This document shows, piece after piece, positions 10,961 to 22,689 of a stretch of DNA of 64,000 bases. Position 1 is the stretch's first letter. Each line of letters begins with the position of its first letter. The position numbers were made by a program, and so were the translations under genes. Under the pieces are notes generated by a model. That model was not told the origin of the DNA. It worked only from the letters and a program-made list of their open reading frames with translations, and did not search any database. Source of the stretch: Pontederia crassipes (lineage: Eukaryota > Streptophyta > Magnoliopsida > Commelinales > Pontederiaceae); the NCBI GenBank assembly GCA_030549335.1, contig CM060183.1, forward strand, positions 37,384,768 through 37,448,767, written 5' to 3'.

Positions 10961-12652
10961 AATTTTTTGTCCCCTTTCGATCTTTGATTTCTAAATCAAA
11001 TTCCTGTAACAGAAGGATCCATCTGATCAGTCTAGGTTTGGCATCTTTTTTAGTAATCAAGTATCGCACGGCTTGATGATCAGTATACACAATGACTTTG
11101 GAGCCAACTAGGTAGGATCTGAATTTATCTAAAGACTACTGCTAGAAACTCCTTTCCAGTTATGGCATAATTGATTTGTGAGTCATCCAAAGTTTTGCTA
11201 GCGTAGTAGATTGCATGTTGCCTTTTATCTTTTCTTTGTCCCAACACTGCTCCCACAGCTTGATCACTAGCATCACACATAATTTCGAATGACAAGGACC
11301 AATCGGGTGGTTGGATGATTGGAGCTGTTGTAAGAGCTATTTTTAGAGTCTCAAAAGCCTTTAAACAATTTTCATCAAATATAAACTCTACCTTCTTAGA
11401 TAGGAGTTTTGTCAAAGGTCTCGCAATTAGAGAAAAGTTCTTGATGAAACGCCGATAGAACCCGACATATTCAAGAAAGCTTCTGATTCCTTTTATATTA
11501 GTAGGCGGAGGTAATTTTTCATTTACTTCTGTCTTAGCCTTGTCAACTTTAATACCTCGACCTGAAATAATATGCCCAAGGACTACACATTCTTGTACCA
11601 TGAAGTGACATTTCTCCCAGTTCAACACCAGATTAGATTCGGCACATCTTTGTAACACCTTTCCTAAATTCTAAAGACAAACTTCAAAGGAAGTACCATA
11701 CACTGAAAAGTCATCCATGAATACCTCCATTATTTCTTCAATATAATCAGAGAAGATTGACATCATGCACCTTTTAAACTCTGGTTGAGGCATTACATAA
11801 TCCGAAAGGTATCCTTCTGTATGCAAAGGTTCCATAGGGACAATTAAAGGTAGTCTTTTCTTGATCTTCTAGATGGATGGGGATTTGATGAAATCCAGAG
11901 AATCCATCCAAGTAACACAAAAAGGAATGGTTTGTCAGTCTTTCTAACATCTGGTCAATAAAAGGTAATGGAAAATGATCCTTCCTTGTGGCCTTATTAA
12001 GTTTCCTGAAGTCGATACACATCCTCCATCCGGTGGCCATTCGCGTGGAGATGAATTTGCCCGACTCTGTCTTTACTACGATCATTCCACCTTTTTTTGG
12101 TACGATCTGCACGGGACTTACCCACTGACTGTCTGATATGGAGTAGATAATTCCTGCATCCAATAGTTTATTCACTTCTTTTTTCACTACCTCCTTCATT
12201 GTTGGATTAAGCCTTCTTTGTCCATCTATGGAGGGTTTATGATCTTTTTCCATATGGATACAGTGCATGCATATAGCAGGATTAATTCCCTTGAGATCAT
12301 CCAATGTGTATTCGATGACATGCTTGTAAGCTTTTAGCTTATCCAATAGCTGCTTAAGCTGAGTTGTCTTTAAATTTGCATTAACAATCACTGGATAAGT
12401 GGAGTCTTCTCCTAGAAATTCGTACTTGAGATTTTGAGGAAGCTTCTTTAATTCTGGCTTTGTTGGCTTCCTTGAGCTAGGTTGTTGCATAAATTCTGCA
12501 GATTGGTCTTCTAGTGGAGCGTTAGGGTGTTGTGTTTCAGTTGAGAGCATGTGGCTCGTAAGAATGTCTGCTTCTTCTTCTGTCCACAAAGATGATTCTT
12601 GGGCTTCAAGAGATACTTTCAGAGGGTCTGATATCTGAATAACTGATGTCAC
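10869..12652 (-). pseudogene. Athila-like reverse transcriptase and RNase H region
   Basis: Reverse transcriptase: GWRMCIDFRKLNKATRKDHF, FPLPFIDQMLERL, LDGFSGFHQIPIH, and the active-site box FMDD near 11720. It continues through LGHIISGRGIKVDKAK and the RNase H start CDASDQAVGAVLGQ, then [10 protein letters not shown] and DHLSRL. Order and wording are Ty3/Gypsy, Athila lineage. Fossil, broken in several places. Confidence 0.9.
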
Positions 12653-12668
12653 CTTCTGTACAAGGGAA

Positions 12669-13136
12669 TCAAGTTGCTCGGTTGAAGACAGTGATCTTCA
12701 ATGTCTGGGCAATTAATAAGGTAATTAGTCGAAATTCAACCATGTCATCATCTATTTGAAAGGTAAGGCGACCTTGTTTAACATCTATTACTGCTCCAGC
12801 AGTAGCTAAGAAGCCCCCTAATAAAATGGGAGTTTGATTATCTTCATCCATGTCCAGAATCACAAAGTTGGCTGGTATGTAGAAATTGCCTACTTTGATG
12901 GGTATGTCCTCCAGAATTTTCTGTGGGATTTTTATAGATCTGTCTGCCAATTGGAGGGACATATTCGTGGGCTTAATATCACCCATTTCAAATTTCGTAC
13001 ACAATGACAGATGTATAACACTTACTGAAGCACCAAGATCACATAAGGCTTTTCGTATCTTTCGGTTTTCAATTTCACAGGGTATGGAGAAGCTCCCCGG
13101 ATCTTTTAGCTTCGAAGATAATCTATTTTGAATCAC
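12669..13136 (-). pseudogene. Athila-like aspartic protease region
   Basis: Retropepsin-like stretch with the active-site motif CDLGASVSVIH and the distal ILLGGFLATAGAVIDV. The DLGAS form (rather than D-S/T-G) is common in Athila/Tat elements. Fossil. Confidence 0.8.
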
Positions 13137-13175
13137 CGCACTTGCCTCAGCAGTTAGCGCGACAGTTTCATTTTC

Positions 13176-14965
13176 TTATATCCTCCTTTTCTTCGATAGA
13201 ATGTCTTTCAAGAATTTGGCATATGCTGGCATCTCTTGAATAGCTTCCACAAAAGGTACATTGATATAGAGTTTCTTTAAGATCTTTACAAATTTGTCGA
13301 ATTGTTGGTCTTGTCGAGATTTCTCGAGGGCTTTAGGAAATGATATCCGTGAAGAATAACTAGGCTGTCCTTCAGCAAGCTGTTGTTTGGATTTATTCGA
13401 TCTATTCATTGTGTCCTCTGGTTGAACTATCTGATTTTGGTCACCAACTTCCTCTGTTGAGACCTCTGCTCTTGTTCTTTTAGTATTATCAGTTGCCTTT
13501 CCACTTCTTAAAGTCACAGCTTGGATCTGCTCTTTTGGATTCGTCTCTGGCTGTCCAGATAAGCTCCTTGGTAGTCTTGAAGATGACACAACTTGTTGAG
13601 CTATCTGAGTTTCCAACATTTTATTATGAATGGAGAGGCTTTCAATGTTCTCAAATATTTTCCGCATCAGAGTGTCCTATTTTGACTTATATTTCTCCAT
13701 CATTACTTCTAGCTTGTTGGTAGAAGATGATCCTTGTTCTGTCGAGGAATTTTGAGGTTGTGCTCTTTGATTGAATTTATTTTTTGAAATGGGAGCCTGA
13801 TTTTATTGAGGATTATCTCTGTAGGAAAACTTTAGATTCTTTCTCCATCCTAGATTGAAAGTGTTAGAGTATGGATCATTATTCGATGGATAAGGGCCTA
13901 GAGCATTAGCTTGTTGTTGGTGTCCTTGCTGTTTTAACAGCTCACAGTGCACAGAAATGTGATCAGATGAACCACATATTTCACAACATCTTGCTATCAT
14001 ATTGAAGTTGGTATAGCTTCATTAAGCCCCAGTCGACAAATTGCTTTTTGAACTATATACTCCACATTGGAAGTAAAATCCTCACCGGCAAGTCGAGTTT
14101 GAGTTAATGCTGCAGACTCATTAGACCTTGAATGAGTCAAGAAATGTTGATTCCTAGCTATTTCTTCTATAAGTTGGTAAGCTTCATCTACATTTTTTTT
14201 TATAAACACACCATCTACAGCGTTGTCAAGCGCCATTTTTTAGGTGTAATTAAGTCCATTGTGGAAGGACTGTACCAAAATCCATTTGCTTAAGCCGTAA
14301 TGAGGGCACGACCTCAGCAATGTCTTAAACCTTTGTCAAGCTTCATACAACGTCTTCTGGTCTTTTTGCACGAAACCAATGACTTGATTTTTGATTCTTA
14401 TAGTTTTGCTAGGAGGGAAATATTCCGACAGAAATACTTTTACTAGTTTCTCCCAGGTAGTTAATTCACGCGGTTCCAATGATTGTAACCATTGTTTGGC
14501 TTTACCCCTTAGCGAGAAAGAGAAGACCCTCAGTCTCAATGCTTCTGACGACACCTCAGTCAGCTTAGTTGTCTCGCATATTTCCAAAAAATCTTTAAGG
14601 TGTTGATTTGGGTCTTCATCTGGGGTTCCTCCAAATTGATTTTATTGGATCGTAGAGATTAGAGATGATTTTAACTCAAAATTGGCTTGAATGGCAGGCT
14701 TTAGAATTGCAGACTCTAGTCCATCTGCGATAGGAGAATAGAGTTCTTCTAATGATGGGACCGGTGGTCGCGGTTGAATTGGCTCTTCTTGTTCAACCAT
14801 CATTTCGATCTCAGGATTAGAATTCTCCTCGAGCTCTATAGATTGAATGCTACTTGTACCTTCAAAACGGGATGTTCTACACTTGTATTCTCGCACCCTT
14901 CTCTTAAAGGTTCGATCTATTTCAGGGTCTAATTCAAGTAGTTGACTACGAATACTTGTGGGCAT
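13176..14965 (-). pseudogene. Athila-like gag region
   Basis: From the right: a charged N-terminus, then a retrotrans_gag-like part with LRVFSFSLRGKAKQWLQSLE, then a zinc-knuckle-like CEICGSSDHISVHC near 13960, then a linker with ETQIAQQVVSSS and AVTLRSGK. Order and wording fit Athila gag. Fossil, broken. Confidence 0.8.
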
Positions 14966-15068
14966 ATACTATTCCCTGAAATCAAATGAGAAAATATAGT
15001 CAGCTGTGAATAGCGCTTTAACAAACTAAGTAAGGATATAAATGAAAGGTAAATAATTAATCTGAATC

Positions 15069-15090
15069 CCCAACAACGACACCAAAAACT
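15069..15090 (-). other. Primer-binding site of Athila-like element
   Basis: Next to the 5' LTR the minus strand reads TTGGTGTCGTTGTTGGGGA. This is a slightly decayed form of the Asp-tRNA-type site TGGCGCCGTTGCCGGGGA seen intact at the matching place in the element at 49670-54773. Confidence 0.75.
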
Positions 15091-15445
15091 TGACGTAAAC
15101 TAATCGTAGTTGCAGAATTATGGATTTCACACAAGAAATAATTCCAGTCACATTTTAGATTTTACTCAAGAGTTCACATAGCTGCAAGTGCACAAGTCGA
15201 GTAGAAACCTTGAGTGTCGTAACCCCGTTGATTTAGATTAATTACTTGGTCCACTTATATCCAAAAGCTGTCATGAAATTATAAAAGAATAAAGCATAAA
15301 GATAAATGAGTATGGATTAAGAATAATAAATGAATGCAAGAAAGGATTTAAGCAATTGAAGGAAGAGATTCCCTAGGAATGAACTAGTCGATGCTATGAC
15401 AATAACCGTATTTGATTTACTAGGTTCTGGATTCCCTTCTATTCT

Positions 15446-15498
<53 letters not shown>

Positions 15499-16228
15499 CA
15501 TACATACAGATCAAGAATAGCAGGGGTCCTAACCGTTGAATTAAGACTTTCGATTAATAAGACTCTCGTCTTTAATTATGACGAATTCAATCTCTCGATC
15601 TTTTGTAATTAATGCTCTTAATCTTAATCAAACAATCGAAAATACAGAATTTGCTCCTCGCACGATTGTAAGGATTCTCACCTCATAACAATCGGCATAA
15701 TAGATCTCTCGATCCTTTTGATAAATACAAATCAACAGTTTACGAAAAGCATAGCAATTAATGTAATCAAATTCTCCTCTCGGGTGAAATTAGCTTAAAC
15801 CAAAACAACCGATCTTTCGATCCTATTCAAATCAGTTAGAAATTCTTACGGCCATGCATCACATAAACAAGAAGCGAGGAATCAAAGTAATAATATCAGG
15901 AAATCAGAATAATAGTAAGCATAAACAAAGTCTCATTCCGAGGGAACCAAAAGATCTCCTTAGTTTTCCATCTTCTTCCAGAACAAAGCTCCTTTCTTCT
16001 CTTCCCTGCTTTCTTCCCGTCCTCTTCCTTCTCCCCTCTCGGCTTCTTTTTTCCCTCTTTTTGTTTCATTCCCTATCCAGAATTTGAATTTCGAAAAGTT
16101 GTTAGTCCCTCTTTTACTCATTCAACTTCTCTATTGAAAAATGATAAAAAAAACATTTAAATATACTTAATTTTTACATAAAACTCGTGGAAATTGTAGT
16201 GATTAAATGTACAATAAAGAGATGATCA
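15091..16228 (-). repeat. Athila-like element, 5' LTR
   Basis: 1138 bp, starts TGACGTAAAC, ends GATGATCA, followed by ATAAG. It is longer than the partner mainly because of a (TA)n run and CATA repeats at about 15451-15510. Confidence 0.93.
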
Positions 16229-17372
16229 ATAAGGTAAACTGCTGAACACTGAAAGGAACTATTTTATCGTTAGACTCATAAGCACTCATGAGAGAGGAGA
16301 AGACTTGGCTGACAATTATGAAGATATAAGGGGAAGGGAAGGAAGGTATCTGAGTTTTGTCCATTTATGACACACATAAAGGTGGGGGATCGAATGCAAA
16401 TGTCGATTCATTTAACAAAAGTAGGAGGAAAGTTCATCAGGGTCAGAATTTTGTTTGCTGAGGACTAGGAGATGCGATCAAACGCCTTCTTCATATCCGC
16501 CTTAATTAACATAAATTTTCTCCTACCATTTTGAGGGAATGGGCGAGCTCTTGAACAATCATAATATTATCTTTAATTTGTCGGCCGGGCACGAAAGCTG
16601 ATTGGTTCTGATCAATAAGGAGGTATAGGGTGGGTCGCAGATGATTGGCCAGATTTTAGTGAATAACCTGTAAAGGACATTGCATAAGAAAATTGGTCTG
16701 TAGTCAGTAACACTTTTTGGGTTTTTTTCTTGGTATGAAGATTAATGAAGTGAGCAACTATTCAGTAGGGAATGAGTTATACAATAGAAATGAGTTTATG
16801 GAGGTAGTGACCGTGGGGCCTAGGAGATCCCAATATTCCATATAAAATTCAACAGTGAATTCGTCAGGGCCATGCGAGTTGCCAAGGGGCATACTCTAGA
16901 GAACATCCCGGATTTCATCATAAAAAATGATTTTAGTGAGCGAGTTGAATACGATATTATCTAGTGTGGGGAGAGAGGGCCAACAAGCTGAGGGAATGCC
17001 AGGGGATGGATCCGGTCGCCATAAATTTTTATAGTGGTTAATGAACGAGGCTCTAATATCTTTGGGATCAGTAATGATATTGCCATCGGTGTTTTGTATT
17101 TCTAGGATCGAGTTTTGTCTATGTCTAATCATGATAGAGAGGTCGAAGAATCTTGTATTTCTATCGCCTTTTGTAATTCAGTGCGTCTTAGCTTTGCTCC
17201 ACCACTTAAGGCCAATTTGCCTAAGTAGGACGATATGAAGGTGGTAAGCAGACCGAAGATGGCCGAGCTCAATATCAGTGAGACCCCTGGTGATGTCTAA
17301 ATTATCAAGTTCAGAGATATGTTTAAGGATGTAGTCTCAAGGTTACTTAGAGTGTCCTTATTCCATTTTAGA
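16229..17372 (-). mobile_element. Split LINE, segment 2 of 3: N-terminal half of reverse transcriptase
   Basis: Between the Athila and CACTA insertions the minus strand continues LINE ORF2. Readable parts are NIVFNSLTKIIFYDEIRDVL, then NSHGPDEFTVEFYMEYWDLL and QSAFVPGRQIKDNIMIVQEL, which are the conserved early reverse-transcriptase blocks of plant L1 elements. It joins segment 1 across 17372/27890 and segment 3 across 16229/5704. Several stops and frame changes are present, so this was already decaying or has decayed since. Confidence 0.87.
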
Positions 17373-17895
17373 CATTATAAGAAAAGAGATCTTTAACGAC
17401 CAACTATTAACGTCGAGACAAAAAAATGATCATTAAAAGTAGTCAATAGTGACCAGAAAAAATATGGAGATTATTAAATACATTATTAACGAAAGAGAAA
17501 AATGCTCATCTTAAAAAAGTAAATTTTGATCGTTAAAAATGATTATTAATGATCATTTAATTTTATCATCATTAATTATTTATAAATTAAAATAATTATA
17601 AATAATTATTTTACAGTTAATATTTTATTTGGCAACATCAACTTTAAAACATAAACTAATTTATATATTTAATTATAAAATTAAATAGAAAAACCCTAAC
17701 CTCCTTCCTCCACCTCCTCACAATCCTCCCCCGCCGCCGACCGACAACCCCCCCCCCCCTCGTCGACCCCCTTCTCCTCTGGTCCCTCACTCCGACAATG
17801 CCTTGCCGCGCGATAACCCCACCCCCCACTGCACAGCCCTCCCTCGTCGCCCACAACCCCCGCTAGCCGCGCCCCCCCACCGTCGCCTGGCAGCT
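17373..17895. other. CACTA left subterminal region
   Basis: Contains several copies of the words TTAACGACC, ATTAACG and GATCATTAA in both orientations, the likely transposase-binding subterminal repeats. It then changes abruptly near 17690 into a C-rich stretch (poly-C at about 17747-17758, CCGCCG runs), which continues after the nested chromovirus at 22623-22680. That GC-rich piece has the look of a leader or first exon, possibly captured. Confidence 0.65.
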
Positions 17896-18245
17896 TGATA
17901 GGATCCTATACCTAGTAATAGTAGAATTAGTTTATTTTCTTTAATTAGAATTAGGTATTTACTTCCTAGTTTGATGACCTAGTTTGATTAGCACTTTAAT
18001 TATTTACTTCCTAATTTGAGTAGCACTCTTTTTATTTTATTTCTAGTTCTACTAGGACTTGTTTGGGTTACCCTATAAATATGACCCCTTGGAACTCTTT
18101 TTAATCATATATGAGAATACAATCTTCTTTTGATATTTGCTTGGAGCAACTATCTTGGAGGCTTGACCCCCTCGAAGTGTCTATTGGAGGCTTGATCCCC
18201 TCGAAGTGATCTAATTAGGATCCTAGTTGGACTAGGAACCTAACA
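17896..18245 (+). repeat. Chromovirus 5' LTR
   Basis: 350 bp, TGATAG...CTAACA. A likely promoter TATAAATA lies at about 18072-18079. The LTR carries a near-tandem pair of the phrase TTGGAGGCTTGA...CCCTCGAAGTG. Confidence 0.93.
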
Positions 18246-18435
18246 ATTGGTATCAGAGCTGTTCGATCTTTTTCGGACAATTGTGATATCTCGGGTTTTT
18301 GGTTGGACCAATAACCTAGTTATCTCCATCTTCCACTGCCATCTATCGTCTTCCGCTGCCATCTATCGCATCCGCTGCTGTCACTATATCGCCATCACCG
18401 CCGCTTACTAATATTCATAATCTAATATTTCAAAT

Positions 18436-20679
18436 GTGCAGGAAAAATCTATGGCTTCACAGGATTTATCGACTTCAGAAATTTTAACACTAGCCGATCG
18501 TCTTACTCGAATCGAAGGACGATTTCAACAAATTTTACAAGTATTCAACGACGACAAGAAATATCAACGAGTAAACAAGGGAAATCACGTAGAAGATAAG
18601 CTTGCAAATATTCAACAATTAAGTACGGTCGAGGAGTACCAGACTCGTTTCGAATTATTATCAAGTCAAATTAAAAATTGGAGCGAACATCGATTGGTGG
18701 AAACTTTTGTTGAAGGACTTCTCCCCGATCTTCGACGAGAAGTAAAAGCTCGACGGCCCATTACTATAGTTGCTGCAATTTCTTTTGCTCGATGGGAAGA
18801 AGAACGTTTAAATGAAGAGAGGCATAGATCAAGTCAACACTTGAACAAATCACTCCGAAGCACAAGTGCAATAATATTTTCATCAAATGCAGAAGAGTCC
18901 AACACTTCAATTTCTTCAGAAATTTTTACGAAAACTTTATCTCAACAAGAAGCGAAGGATATTGAAAATAATTCAGTCGAAGTTCAAGCTTGAGATTCAT
19001 CTGTTGAGACATCTTTTAAAGATGAGACATCTATAATTCTACCGTCAAAGGAGCAAACAACTTCTGAAGAATCTAGTGCAAAATACATTGAAGAATCATA
19101 TATTAATAAGGACTTATTCATGACGGTTAACTCAGCCTCAAGAAAATTTGAAGATTGCGGTACTCAGAAGGCTCAAGGTCAATTTTATTCATGCGAAAAG
19201 AATTTGATCAATTTCAAATTCTCTTTCTTCAACGAATGCAAGCTTGTTCCAATGCTACCGATGCATAGTCAAAGCTACTCTCTGAAGAAGAATCTCTATT
19301 TTATTCAAGTTATCAAGAGACTTCGTCTGATCAAGCATCGAAAAGAAAAGTTCTCTCATATGTTTCTGTATAGCCTTGAGGAAGTTGTGCTCGGTATTGA
19401 GTGGTTACGTACATTGGGAGAAATCACTTGGGACTTCTCAAAATTAATAATGAAATTTGAATTGGAAGGCCAAAATGTGATATTAAAAGGAAAACGTTGC
19501 AAAGTCAATTCTATATCAAATCATCGCATGGAAAAAATACTTCGGAAGGAAAAAAGGGGTTATATTATTCAACTCCAACTTATGGGAGTAACACATTTAT
19601 CGTCAACTGTTGATAATGGACTTGAGCCCTTGCTTTCAGAATTTTCAGATATATTTGCAGAACCAGAAGGACTGCCACCTCAACGATCACATGATCATCG
19701 AATGCCCCTCTTATCAGGCTCTTCTCCGACTAATGTTCGGTCATATCGTTATCCTCATTTTCAAAAGGCTGAAATTGAAAAAATAGTTCAAGAAATGCTT
19801 GAAGCAGGAATAATTCATCCTAGTGTTAGTCCTTATTCTTCTCCGATGTTATTGGAAAAAAAGAAAGATGGTTTATGGCGTATGTGTGTGGATTATAGAG
19901 CTCTCAATAGAGTCACTATCAAGGACAAATACCCTATTCCAGTGGACGATGAGTTGCTTGATGAACTTGGAGGTGCAAAGTTATACACTAAGCTCGACCT
20001 GCGTTCTGGGTATCATCAAATTCGAGAGCACCTATCACATTTGAAGATAATTTTTACTATACTTCAGGAGCATAAACTATTTGTTAAGAAATCTAAATGC
20101 AGTTTTGGTCAACCGCAAGTAGAGTACCTTGGCCATATTGTCTCTTATGAGGGCGTTTCAGTGGATCAATCTAAAATTCAAGTAATGCTTGAATGGCCCG
20201 TTCCTCATACAGTTAAAGCACTTAGAGGGTTCTTGGGCTTAACAGGATACTATCACAAGTTTGTGAAGAATTATGGTAAGATAAGTGCACCACTGACATC
20301 TTTGCTGAAGAAGGATTCCTTCAAGTGGAATGATGATGTAAAAAGGGCTTTTGATCAACTTAAGCTTGCTATGTCCACAACCCCAGTCTTAGCTTTGCCA
20401 AATTTTGATAAATTATTCGTCATTGAATCTGATGCTTCAGGAGTCGGGATTGGTGCTGTGTTGATGCAAGAAGGACGACCAATTGCAAATACTAGCAAGG
20501 CTCTGACAAAAACACATCTCAGTTGGTTTGTGTATGATAAAGAGATGCTTGCCATTATTCATGCTGTCACTAAATGGAGACCTTACTTAATTGGTCATCG
20601 ATTTCAGATTCGTACAGATCATAATAGTTTAAAACATATATTAGAGCAAAGAATCACTTCTATGCTACAACAAAAGTGA
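18436..20679 (+). pseudogene. Chromovirus gag, protease and RT/RNase H region
   Basis: Gag region begins near 18450 and includes the retrotrans_gag-like RFELLSSQIKNWSEHRLVET and FVEGLLPDLRREV. Around 19380 LGIEWLRTLGEITWDF is the end of the protease fold. Reverse transcriptase blocks follow: LLEKKKDGLWRMCVDYRALN, YPIPVDDELLDELGGAKLYT, then VEYLGHIVSYEGVSVD and the RNase H start IESDASGVGIGAVL. Fossil, not intact. Confidence 0.88.
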
Positions 20680-20691
20680 GTCTCTAAATTA

Positions 20692-22242
20692 TTGGGATAT
20701 GATTATGAGATTACTTATAAAAGAGGAACTGAAAATCTTGTGGCTGATGCTCTCTCTCGTCTTCCTGAGCATGGAACCTTATCTGTTATATCTATTTTGT
20801 CCACTGCCCTTTTGGATTCTATTCGTCAAGAATGGCAAGAGGATGCTGCTATCAAGACCTTAATTCAAAGGTTAAAAGATGAACCTCTTTCAGTTTCACT
20901 GTATTCTTGGCACTCTAGAAATCTTCTATATAAAGGTAGAATGATTTTAGTGCCAAACTCAGCTCATAAGTTAACATTACTAAAGGAATTTCATGGTTCC
21001 CCAATGGCTGGGCATCCTGGTGTACTTCGCACATATAAGCGTAATTCTCGAGAATTCTTTTGGACATGCATGAAAAATGACGTCAGGAAATTTATTGTTG
21101 AATGTGATGTTTGCCAGCGTCATAAAGGGGAAACAATTGCAAGTCCAGGTTTATTGCAGCCACTTCCAATTTCTATTGAAGCATGGGTAGATATATCTAT
21201 GGATTTCATTGAGGGTTTACCCTCTTCGCATGGAAAAACTACAATATTTGTGGTAGTGGATCGCCTTACTAAGTATGCCCACTTTTGTGTCATGTCTCAT
21301 CCATATACGACAGTTACTATTGTTAATGTTTTTGTTGAAAATGTTGTCAAGTTGCATGGGGTGCCACGATCAATCGTAAGTGATAGAGACAAAGTCTTCA
21401 CTAGCCAATTTTGGAAGGAACTTTGTCGTTTACAACAAACCCAATTGACAATGAGCACCGCTTATCATCCTCAAACGGACGGACAAATTGAAGTTGTCAA
21501 TAGATGTTTGGAATCTTATCTTCGTTGTTTCTCAAGTGATAAGCCTAAAAATTGGGTGAAGTGGCTTCCTTGGGCAGAGTGGTGGTACAACACAATTTTT
21601 CACTCTTCAACAAAACTTACTCCTTTTGAAGCTATGTATGGATATCCTCCTCCTGCTATTGCCCAATATTCAACAGGCGCTACTACTGTTAATGCTGTGG
21701 ATATTGAATTACGCGATCGAGACCAAGTACTAAGGCTATTAAAGGATAATTTTACTAGTGCTCAATCTCGAATGAAACAACAAGCTGACAAAAAGCGAAC
21801 TGAGAGGGAATTTCAAATTGGAGACTTAGTTTATTTACGCCTGCAGCCATATAAACAACTTTCTGTTATTGTTCAGAGTTCAATGAAATTAGCACCTCGA
21901 TTTTATGAGCCTTATAGAGTTTTGGAGCGAATTGGGCCAGTAGCTTATCATCTTGATCTACCTTCAACATCTCGTATTCATCTAGTGTTCCATGTTTCTT
22001 GTCTTAAGAAGAAGCTTGGGAATAATATTTCTGCGCTACATCATCTTCCTGAATTGAATTCAGAAGACAATGTTCGTGCAATACTTGAAATGGTTTTGAA
22101 GCATCGTTTTATTCAACAAAAGAATCATGCAGTTACTGAGTGGTTGATTAAATGGGAGAATTCGCCAGTTGAAGATGCTACTTGGGAACGTTATCAATCT
22201 CTGCAAGGAGGGTTTCCTGAGTTTGTTGCTGTTCAGCCTTGA
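20692..22242 (+). pseudogene. Chromovirus integrase with chromodomain
   Basis: Starts within the end of RNase H (ENLVADALSRL), then the integrase HHCC zinc finger (HPGVLRTYKRN and CDVCQRHKGE), the D-D-E core (DISMDFIEGLPSS, IVSDRDKVFTSQFW, AYHPQTDGQIEVVNR), a GPY/F-like part (LERIGPVAYHLDLP) and a C-terminal chromodomain (EWLIKWENSPVEDATWE). In living chromoviruses that domain steers insertion to particular chromatin. This is the best preserved pol part in the window. Confidence 0.9.
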
Positions 22243-22255
22243 GGACAAGGCTAAT

Positions 22256-22622
22256 TTAAAGGAGGCGAGAATGATAGGATCCTATACCTAGTAATAATAG
22301 AATTAGTTTATTTTCTTTAATTAGAATTAGGTATTTACTTCCTAGTTTGATGACCTAGTTTGATTAGCACTTTAATTATTTACTTCCTAATTTGAGTAGC
22401 ACTCTTTTTATTTTATTTCTAGTTCTACTAGGACTTGTTTGGGTTACCCTATAAATATGACCCCTTGGAACTCTTTTTAATCATATATGAGAATACAATC
22501 TTCTTTTGATATTTGCTTGGAGCAACTATCTTGGAGGCTTGACCCCCTCGAAGTGGTCTATTGGAGGCTTGATCCCCTCGAAGTGATCTAATTAGGATCC
22601 TAGTTGGACTAGGAACCTAACA
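22256..22622 (+). repeat. Chromovirus polypurine tract and 3' LTR
   Basis: AAAGGAGGCGAGAA (22258-22271) is the polypurine tract, directly followed by the LTR at 22272-22622 (351 bp). Confidence 0.92.
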
Positions 22623-22689
22623 CAGCTCCCACTGCCGCCGGACAGCGCCCCCCTTCTGCCGCCGCCTGACAGCGCCCCCGAAGGCACAC

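Larger units (their letters stand above)
5705..16228 (-). mobile_element. Athila-like Ty3/Gypsy LTR retrotransposon (fossil)
   Basis: Full-length but broken element, 10.5 kb, inserted in the LINE reverse transcriptase. Both LTRs begin TGACGT and end GATCA, and the 5-bp duplication ATAAG flanks it (5700-5704 and 16229-16233). Coding is on the minus strand, so the 5' LTR is the right one. Order in that direction: LTR, primer-binding site, gag, protease, reverse transcriptase, RNase H, integrase, an extra Athila-type downstream frame, long spacer, polypurine tract, LTR. The integrase style, the DLGAS protease and the downstream frame place it in the Athila lineage. It carries roughly ten breaks and looks about a million years old from LTR divergence, but the LTR divergence is uneven. 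Confidence 0.92.
17896..22622 (+). mobile_element. Chromovirus (Ty3/Gypsy, probably Reina type), young fossil
   Basis: 4.73 kb, nested in the CACTA, flanked by CAGCT (17891-17895 and 22623-22627). LTRs of 350 and 351 bp begin TGATAGGATCC and end CCTAACA; by eye they differ by one substitution and one single-base indel, so the insertion is very recent (order of 0.1 million years at the usual grass rate). The primer site TGGTATCAGAGC (18248-18259) is for initiator Met-tRNA. Gag, protease, RT/RNase H, integrase and a C-terminal chromodomain follow in order. Short LTRs, small size and chromodomain suggest the Reina lineage. The coding region has about three breaks, so it is not whole despite its youth. 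Confidence 0.92.

Noticed and set aside
15317-15514. Frame with Tyr-Ile repeats
   Set aside because: Translation of a (TA)n run inside an LTR.
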